The notes under the pieces were generated by a model. The model made no database searches. It saw only the letters and a list, made by a program, of their open reading frames with translations, and was not told the DNA's origin. A DNA stretch of 64,000 nt from JANLSE01 sp038214135 (GTDB lineage: Bacteria; Chloroflexota; Chloroflexia; Chloroflexales; Roseiflexaceae). The DNA is taken from positions 4,619-68,618 of the forward strand of contig JBBQSD010000015.1 of assembly GCA_038214135.1 (NCBI GenBank), written 5' to 3'. Of the stretch, positions 59,708 to 64,000 are shown in pieces; the first letter of the stretch is position 1, and every line of letters begins with the position of its first letter. The position numbers and the translations under genes were made by a program.

Positions 59708-60685
59708 ATGCTCAAACCGGATACTCGCTACGAACGGCTTGATGACATTGAGCGGAAGTTGGCTCGCCAGCCAGAGGGATGGACAACTGGTGAGCTTGCG
59801 CGTGAATATGGCGTTGATCCCGATACCATTCTGCGCGATCTGGTCTTATTGGAGGCCCGTGGAACCGGGTTGATCAAACAGGGGCGGCGCTATCTGTTGG
59901 ATCATCGGCGTTCGCTACATTCCGTAAAACTCACCAGTAATGAAGTCCTAGCATTGTATCTGGCGGCACGCTTACTCTCACGCCATAGCGATGAACACAA
60001 CCCGCATGTTGTACGTGCACTGGAGAAACTGGCCGATGCACTTGATGCGAAATCGCCGCTGATTGCCCACCATATTGCACAGGCGGCAACGGCCGTGCGC
60101 CAACGACGCATGCGCCGGGAGTATGTGGAGGCATTGGAGATATTAACCCAGGGTTGGGCCGAGGGCCGCAACGTCCGTCTGCGCTATCGATCCTATACCA
60201 AGGATGAGACAACCGAACGTACCTTTGCGCCCTATTTTATTGAACCATCGGGGATTGGCTATGCCTGCTATGTGATCGGCTTCGATCAACTGCGGGGTGC
60301 AATGCGTACCCTGAAAATTGAGCGCATCCACGAGGCACGGCTTACCGATGAACGCTTTGTGATACCAACGAGTTTCGATCCCCAACAGTTGCTGGCATCG
60401 GCCTGGGGTGTGATCTGGCGCGATGAAGGCGAGATTGAGATCACACTCCGCTTTGCCCCAGCTGTCGTTCGACGCGTGAAAGAGAGCGTCTGGCATCCCA
60501 GCCAGCGCATCGACGACCTCCCAGATGGTGCCTGCCTGTTCACGGTGCGGCTTGGCAGCACATTGGAGTTTAAGCCCTGGGTGCGGCAATGGGGTGCGGC
60601 AGTGACCGTGATCAGCCCGCCAGAGTTCCGCGCAGAGATCGCCGCCGAAGTGCGCGAGATGGCGCGGGCGTATGGGATCGAGTAG
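59708..60685 (+). CDS. WYL-domain transcriptional regulator next to the CRISPR-Cas operon
   Basis: A 325-residue regulator. The N-terminus is a winged HTH (YERLDDIERKLARQPEGWTTGELAREYGVDPDTILRDLVLLEARGTGLIKQGRRYLLD, about 7-65). A helical linker follows (LTSNEVLALYLAARLLSRH, about 74-92). The WYL domain (about 150-245) has GRNVRLRYRSYTKDETTERTFAPYFIEPSGIGYACYVIGFDQLRGAMRTLKIERI, a normal WYL core with the aromatic/Arg set. The C-terminal part (WCX-like) ends at 60685. WYL proteins often control CRISPR-Cas or DNA-damage genes by binding nucleic-acid ligands. It lies 368 bp upstream of cas3, and a role in its regulation is inferred. Confidence 0.9.
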   Translation: MLKPDTRYERLDDIERKLARQPEGWTTGELAREYGVDPDTILRDLVLLEARGTGLIKQGRRYLLDHRRSLHSVKLTSNEVLALYLAARLLSRHSDEHNPHVVRALEKLADALDAKSPLIAHHIAQAATAVRQRRMRREYVEALEILTQGWAEGRNVRLRYRSYTKDETTERTFAPYFIEPSGIGYACYVIGFDQLRGAMRTLKIERIHEARLTDERFVIPTSFDPQQLLASAWGVIWRDEGEIEITLRFAPAVVRRVKESVWHPSQRIDDLPDGACLFTVRLGSTLEFKPWVRQWGAAVTVISPPEFRAEIAAEVREMARAYGIE

Positions 60686-60705
60686 GGGCGGTTCGCGAAC
60701 CGCCC
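60686..60705. repeat. Perfect 20-bp palindrome after the WYL gene
   Basis: GGGCGGTTCGCGAACCGCCC begins at the base after the TAG stop codon. It may act as a terminator stem. The same family occurs at 36268 and 37771. Confidence 0.8.
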
Positions 60706-61053
60706 ACCAGGATATCAACGATGGGACATGGAGTCACACAATGATGTCACATGGTGTAGGGACGCAGCAGCCTGGTGTGTGCCACGTTATATTCAAGTGA
60801 GAGCTGCTGCTACGCTACACGATGATAGCAATAATGGGAACGGGCACAGCAGCGGCGTGCAATCACCAGGCCGTATGCAGATGATGGCCGCTGCTGCGCC
60901 CCTACGAGATCATTATAGATCAATGTTAGATACTGAATCGGAGAGGGTGCGAGGGCACATTTGTGCATGGGTTGGGATGATAGGATGAGCTGAGCTGGTA
61001 AGGGTATCCTGAAATGTGCCGCTAACGGTAACAAAGCAAGAAAGGAGAATCTC
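60706..61053. repeat. GCAGCAGC-type elements between the WYL gene and cas3
   Basis: Two elements with GCAGCAG left and GCTGCTGC right arms lie at 60756-60817 and 60842-60905, like the one at 59491-59560. Between 60960 and 61040 the DNA is unique and should contain the cas promoter; no strong -35/-10 pair is visible. AAAGGAG precedes the cas3 TTG by six bases. No CRISPR array is present in the spacer. Confidence 0.65.
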
Positions 61054-63279
61054 TTGGATGAACTTGTTGCTCACACGCCAGCTTCAGGCAGTGATGATTG
61101 GCACTTGCTTTTCGATCATACGCTGGCTGTTGCAGAAATGGCTCGTCGGTTTGCTGAGCCATTTGGTGGTGCTTCCTTAGCTTATTGTGCAGGGCTATTG
61201 CACGATACTGGCAAAAGTAGCCCGGATTTTCAAGCGTATCTGCGGCGATGCTATGCTGATCCAACATTCAAGGGGCGCGGACCAGATCATAAAGCGGCTG
61301 GTGCAACATTAGCCCAGCAACAGTTTCCTCCACTTGCACTACTCATTCAGGGGCACCATGGTGGCCTCAAGAGCAAAACAGAATTTACGACGTGGTATGA
61401 CGAGCGTCGGAAAGTGTGTATTGAGGGAACTGACGATCTGGCAATCGAAGCAGCGATTGCTCGTATGCGAACAATCATTCCCAATATTGATTCGACGAAT
61501 ACTCTAAAAGCACCATCCTTCGTAAAAAGTGCGGAGGTCGCCGAACTCTTTCTACGGATGCTCTTCTCGACACTTGTGGACGCCGATTACCTCGATACTG
61601 AACGGCATGGCAGCCCACATAAATCAGCGCAACGCCGTACTCCTATGCCGCTCACAACGCTGCTTGAGCGTTTCGAAGCCGACCAACAGCGAATTTCTGG
61701 TGCAGGTACTGATCTTGTTAGCCAAGCACGTCATACCTTCTATCAGAATTGTATTGCTGCTGCCGAGCAACCGCCTGGTTTATTCCGCCTCGCTATTCCA
61801 ACCGGTGGTGGCAAGACTCGTTCTGGAATGGCCTTTGCATTGCGACATGCGATTCGACATGGTCTACGTCGAGTGGTTGTTGCTGTGCCATTTATTAGCA
61901 TTACTGAGCAAACTGCAGATGTCTATCGTCAGCTGTTTCGCACGAACGACAGCGAAACAGCGGATGATTACCCAGTAGTGCTTGAGCATCATAGCGGTGT
62001 TGATGGCCGTGCTGAAGAAGGACATGATGAAGGAGCCAATGATCATTGGCGGCGGCTTGCATCCGAAAATTGGGATGCACCAATAGTAGTAACAACCACA
62101 GTGCAGTTATTCGAGAGCCTGTTTGCAAGTTCCACCAGTCGCTGCCGCAAACTGCACCGTTTGGCACAAAGTGTCATAATTCTTGATGAAGCGCAGGCTC
62201 TACCGCCTCATCTTCTCAAGCCGATCTTGAGTGCCTTACGCGAGCTCTGCACGAATTATGGTGCGACGGTTGTTATTTCGACCGCAACCCAGCCTGCTTT
62301 TGAGCATATTCCAGTATTTGCCGATCTGCCAGCGCATAACATTGTTCCCGATGTAACACGCTGGTTTAATGCACTTAGCCGAGTACGCTATGAGTGGCGC
62401 ACCGATACACCAATGAGTTGGCTGGCTATAGCTGAGGTACTGCGCGATGAGCAGCAAGCTATGGTAGTGCTCAATACTAAGGCCAACACGCTGGCCTTGC
62501 TTGATGCGCTAGGCGATCCAGATGCTCTGCACCTCTCGACGCTATTATGCGGTGCGCATCGTCGTGCAGTGATTGATGAAGTCCATCAACGTTTACGCGG
62601 TGGGCGTGCTTGTCGCCTGATCTCAACTCAGGTAGTTGAGGCTGGTGTCGATCTGGATTTTCCACTCGTGCTGCGTGCACTTGGGCCGCTTGATCGGATC
62701 ATTCAGGCAGCTGGCCGCTGCAATCGTGAAGGGAAGCGAGAGCTTGGCCGAGTTGTTGTGTTCGATCCAGCCGAAGGGGCATTGCCACAGGGCGCCTACC
62801 GTACTGCAACTGACCTAACCAGATCGATGATTCGTGGTGGCGACCTAAACCCAGATGACCCAGCGACTATGACAAGCTACTTTCGGCGACTATTTGCAAC
62901 CGTAACGCTTGATCGGGAGGGAATTGAGGCGCTACGAAAGACGTGGAACTTCACAGAGGTTGCTAAGAAGTTCCGCATGATTGACGAGGATACGGAGGGC
63001 GTGATCGTGCCCTATGGCGACAAAGCGGCACAGGTACGTGTGCAGGCAGCAATCAGCGAGATCCGCAATAAATCACCACGAGCACGTTTCGCACTACGCC
63101 AAATCCAGCCCTATGTCGTATCAGTTCGTACTGCTGCGGCCAAACGCTATCGCAGCCAGGGGTTTCTTGAACCGCTCGATCCAGATGGCAAACTTGCACT
63201 TGGGATCTGGCAGGGTACATACGACCGTATCCGTGGTTTGATTGCTGATGATGATCGTTCATTATTGACAGCTTGGTAG
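61054..63279 (+). CDS. cas3: Type I-C CRISPR-associated helicase/nuclease Cas3
   Basis: Degrades DNA after Cascade recognition. The 741-residue protein starts with an HD nuclease domain (DHTLAVAEMARRF, about 21-33; GLLHDTGKSSPDFQ, about 47-60; DHKAAG; IQGHHGG, about 105-111), then the SF2 helicase: LAIPTGGGKTRSG (Walker A, about 246-258), VVVAVPFISITEQTA, VIILDEAQALPP (DEAQ-type box, about 373-384), TVVISTATQPAF, LISTQVVEAGVDLDFP and IIQAAGRCNREGK (about 549-561). A short C-terminal domain completes the I-C form. The start is TTG 61054 after AAAGGAG. Only 19 bp separates it from cas5c. All catalytic motifs are present. Confidence 0.95.
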   Translation: MDELVAHTPASGSDDWHLLFDHTLAVAEMARRFAEPFGGASLAYCAGLLHDTGKSSPDFQAYLRRCYADPTFKGRGPDHKAAGATLAQQQFPPLALLIQGHHGGLKSKTEFTTWYDERRKVCIEGTDDLAIEAAIARMRTIIPNIDSTNTLKAPSFVKSAEVAELFLRMLFSTLVDADYLDTERHGSPHKSAQRRTPMPLTTLLERFEADQQRISGAGTDLVSQARHTFYQNCIAAAEQPPGLFRLAIPTGGGKTRSGMAFALRHAIRHGLRRVVVAVPFISITEQTADVYRQLFRTNDSETADDYPVVLEHHSGVDGRAEEGHDEGANDHWRRLASENWDAPIVVTTTVQLFESLFASSTSRCRKLHRLAQSVIILDEAQALPPHLLKPILSALRELCTNYGATVVISTATQPAFEHIPVFADLPAHNIVPDVTRWFNALSRVRYEWRTDTPMSWLAIAEVLRDEQQAMVVLNTKANTLALLDALGDPDALHLSTLLCGAHRRAVIDEVHQRLRGGRACRLISTQVVEAGVDLDFPLVLRALGPLDRIIQAAGRCNREGKRELGRVVVFDPAEGALPQGAYRTATDLTRSMIRGGDLNPDDPATMTSYFRRLFATVTLDREGIEALRKTWNFTEVAKKFRMIDEDTEGVIVPYGDKAAQVRVQAAISEIRNKSPRARFALRQIQPYVVSVRTAAAKRYRSQGFLEPLDPDGKLALGIWQGTYDRIRGLIADDDRSLLTAW

Positions 63280-63298
63280 CGTGAGAAAGGAGGATGTA

Positions 63299-63949
63299 AT
63301 GGCTGATATCCATCTACCATTGAGTGTACGGGTCTGGGGTGAATGGGCCTGCTTTACGAGACCTGAAATGAAAGTTGAGCGGGTGAGCTACCCGATGATG
63401 ACACCAACTGCCGCACGAGGAGTGCTTGAGGCGATTTTCTGGAAACCAGAGTTTCGCTGGCGCGTTGAGTCGATCGCTGTGCTCAACCCAATTCACTACT
63501 TCTCGATTTTGCGGAACGAGATCAATTCGCGCCAAAGCGATCGTGCAACTGCAGCATGGCGTCAAACAGGTGGTGGCTATGATGCCACAGCTGATCGATC
63601 ACAGCGCCATACGCTTGGCCTGCGCGATGTCGCCTATGTGATCGAGGCGCAAGTTGACCTAAAGCCGCACGCCGATGCTGATGTGGCCAAATACCGCGAC
63701 CAGTTTCGTCGCCGTGTACGTGAAGGGCGCTGCTTTGCGACACCATTCCTTGGTTGCCGTGAATTTTCGGCCAGCTTTGCTGAATGCGATGGCAGCGAAC
63801 AGCCGATCAACATGACTGATGAGCTTGGCCCGATGTTGCTCGACTTGAATTATGCGCCAGATAAATCTGGGCGTGGCGTGCCACACTTTTTCAATGCCCG
63901 AATCGAGCGAGGTGTGCTGCGTATTCCAATACATGGGAAGGAAGGGTAA
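63299..63949 (+). CDS. cas5c: Type I-C Cascade subunit Cas5c (Cas5d), crRNA-processing
   Basis: In type I-C systems Cas5 replaces Cas6 as the endoribonuclease that cuts pre-crRNA, and it remains bound to the 5' handle. The 216-residue protein has the RAMP-type core: LSVRVWGEWACFTRPEMKVERVSYPMMTPTAARGVLEAIFWKPEFRWRV (about 6-53), NEINSRQSD, a loop RQTGGGYDATADRSQRHTLGLRDVAYVIEAQV (about 89-120) and REGRCFATPFLGCREFSASF (about 142-161). Tyr, Lys/Arg and His residues of the kind used for catalysis are present, though the exact triad cannot be fixed by eye. AAAGGAGG lies before ATG 63299, so the GTG at 63281 is not used. Its stop touches the cas8c ATG. Confidence 0.93.
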   Translation: MADIHLPLSVRVWGEWACFTRPEMKVERVSYPMMTPTAARGVLEAIFWKPEFRWRVESIAVLNPIHYFSILRNEINSRQSDRATAAWRQTGGGYDATADRSQRHTLGLRDVAYVIEAQVDLKPHADADVAKYRDQFRRRVREGRCFATPFLGCREFSASFAECDGSEQPINMTDELGPMLLDLNYAPDKSGRGVPHFFNARIERGVLRIPIHGKEG

Positions 63950-64000
63950 ATGCTGCTGCAACGATTAAAGGAATACGCTGATACGCGCATGGATCTGCCA
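63950..64000 (+). CDS. cas8c: Start of type I-C cas8c, cut by the window end
   Basis: The ATG immediately follows the cas5c TAA (TAAATG), with AAGGAAGG upstream. The 17 visible residues (MLLQRLKEYADTRMDLP) match the usual start of Cas8c (LQ-L-Y). In I-C operons cas8c is followed by cas7c, cas4, cas1, cas2 and the array, which should lie to the right of the window. Confidence 0.8.
   Translation, partial: MLLQRLKEYADTRMDLP

Noticed and set aside
1..64000. tRNA, rRNA, riboswitch, integrase or transposase genes
   Set aside because: None was recognised by eye; in particular no THI box was seen before thiN. A covariance-model search would be needed for certainty.

Overview
The window comes from a chromosome of the phylum Chloroflexota, most likely class Chloroflexia (filamentous, Chloroflexus/Roseiflexus/Herpetosiphon-like). 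This is inferred from gene content (split complex I operon, STAS/GGDEF/TPR regulators, TolB-like secreted proteins, DUF2264, helicase-associated XPB-like protein) and from moderately GC-rich coding DNA. No rRNA or tRNA gene was seen, so the genus is not resolved.

Layout. 1-1250 holds decaying sequence: a frameshifted TPR remnant and a membrane gene with an in-frame TGA. 1616-14518 is a complex I operon, nuoF-G-H-I-J-K-L-M-N, without nuoA-E. A Uma2-type nuclease gene and a stub of a second copy sit between nuoF and nuoG, and a repeat-rich spacer with a perfect hairpin sits between nuoH and nuoI. 14691-22476 holds a lipoprotein, RNase HI, an MFS exporter, holA, a decayed STAS regulator, a Clp-type AAA+ protein whose second ATPase ring has lost its motifs, a YbjN-like partner and a YycJ-type hydrolase. 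22720-25388 is a translationally coupled O-antigen-ligase/ATP-grasp pair. 25576-31595 carries a two-component system and scattered enzymes. 31794-37622 carries a TolB-like secreted protein, an XPB-like protein without a helicase motor and a cysteine-desulfurase-like PLP enzyme. 38081-46146 carries a large NTPase/HEAT protein, a membrane-anchored response regulator with a RodZ-like HTH, a doubled YccF protein and a TgpA-type transglutaminase. 46285-54884 holds uvrC, thiamine pyrophosphokinase, a methyltransferase, a TPR protein, a P-loop kinase and a GT-C-like membrane protein. 55147-59245 holds a DUF2264 protein under a LacI-family regulator with its own promoter and operator, then an alpha/beta hydrolase. 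59708-64000 holds a WYL regulator and the start of a type I-C CRISPR-Cas operon (cas3, cas5c, first codons of cas8c), cut by the window end.

The most striking feature is the density of small repeats in almost every spacer. At least six families can be told apart by eye: (1) heptamer arms built on AGGAGTC, often as inverted pairs; (2) CCCTCACCCC...GGGAGAGGGG palindromes; (3) CCGCAGGCTGAAGCCTGCGG REP-like units; (4) GGGCGAACACGCGGTTCGCCC and GGGCGGTTCGCGAACCGCCC palindromes, including an eight-unit array; (5) AGCTCTCAGC...GCTGAAAGCT elements; (6) GCAGCAGC...GCTGCTGC elements. Some have entered genes: about 100 codons of repeat DNA lie in frame inside the O-antigen ligase, and the NTPase/HEAT gene ends inside a heptamer repeat. 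Several promoters use an extended -10 of the form TGC-TAYACT, which also helps to set start codons.
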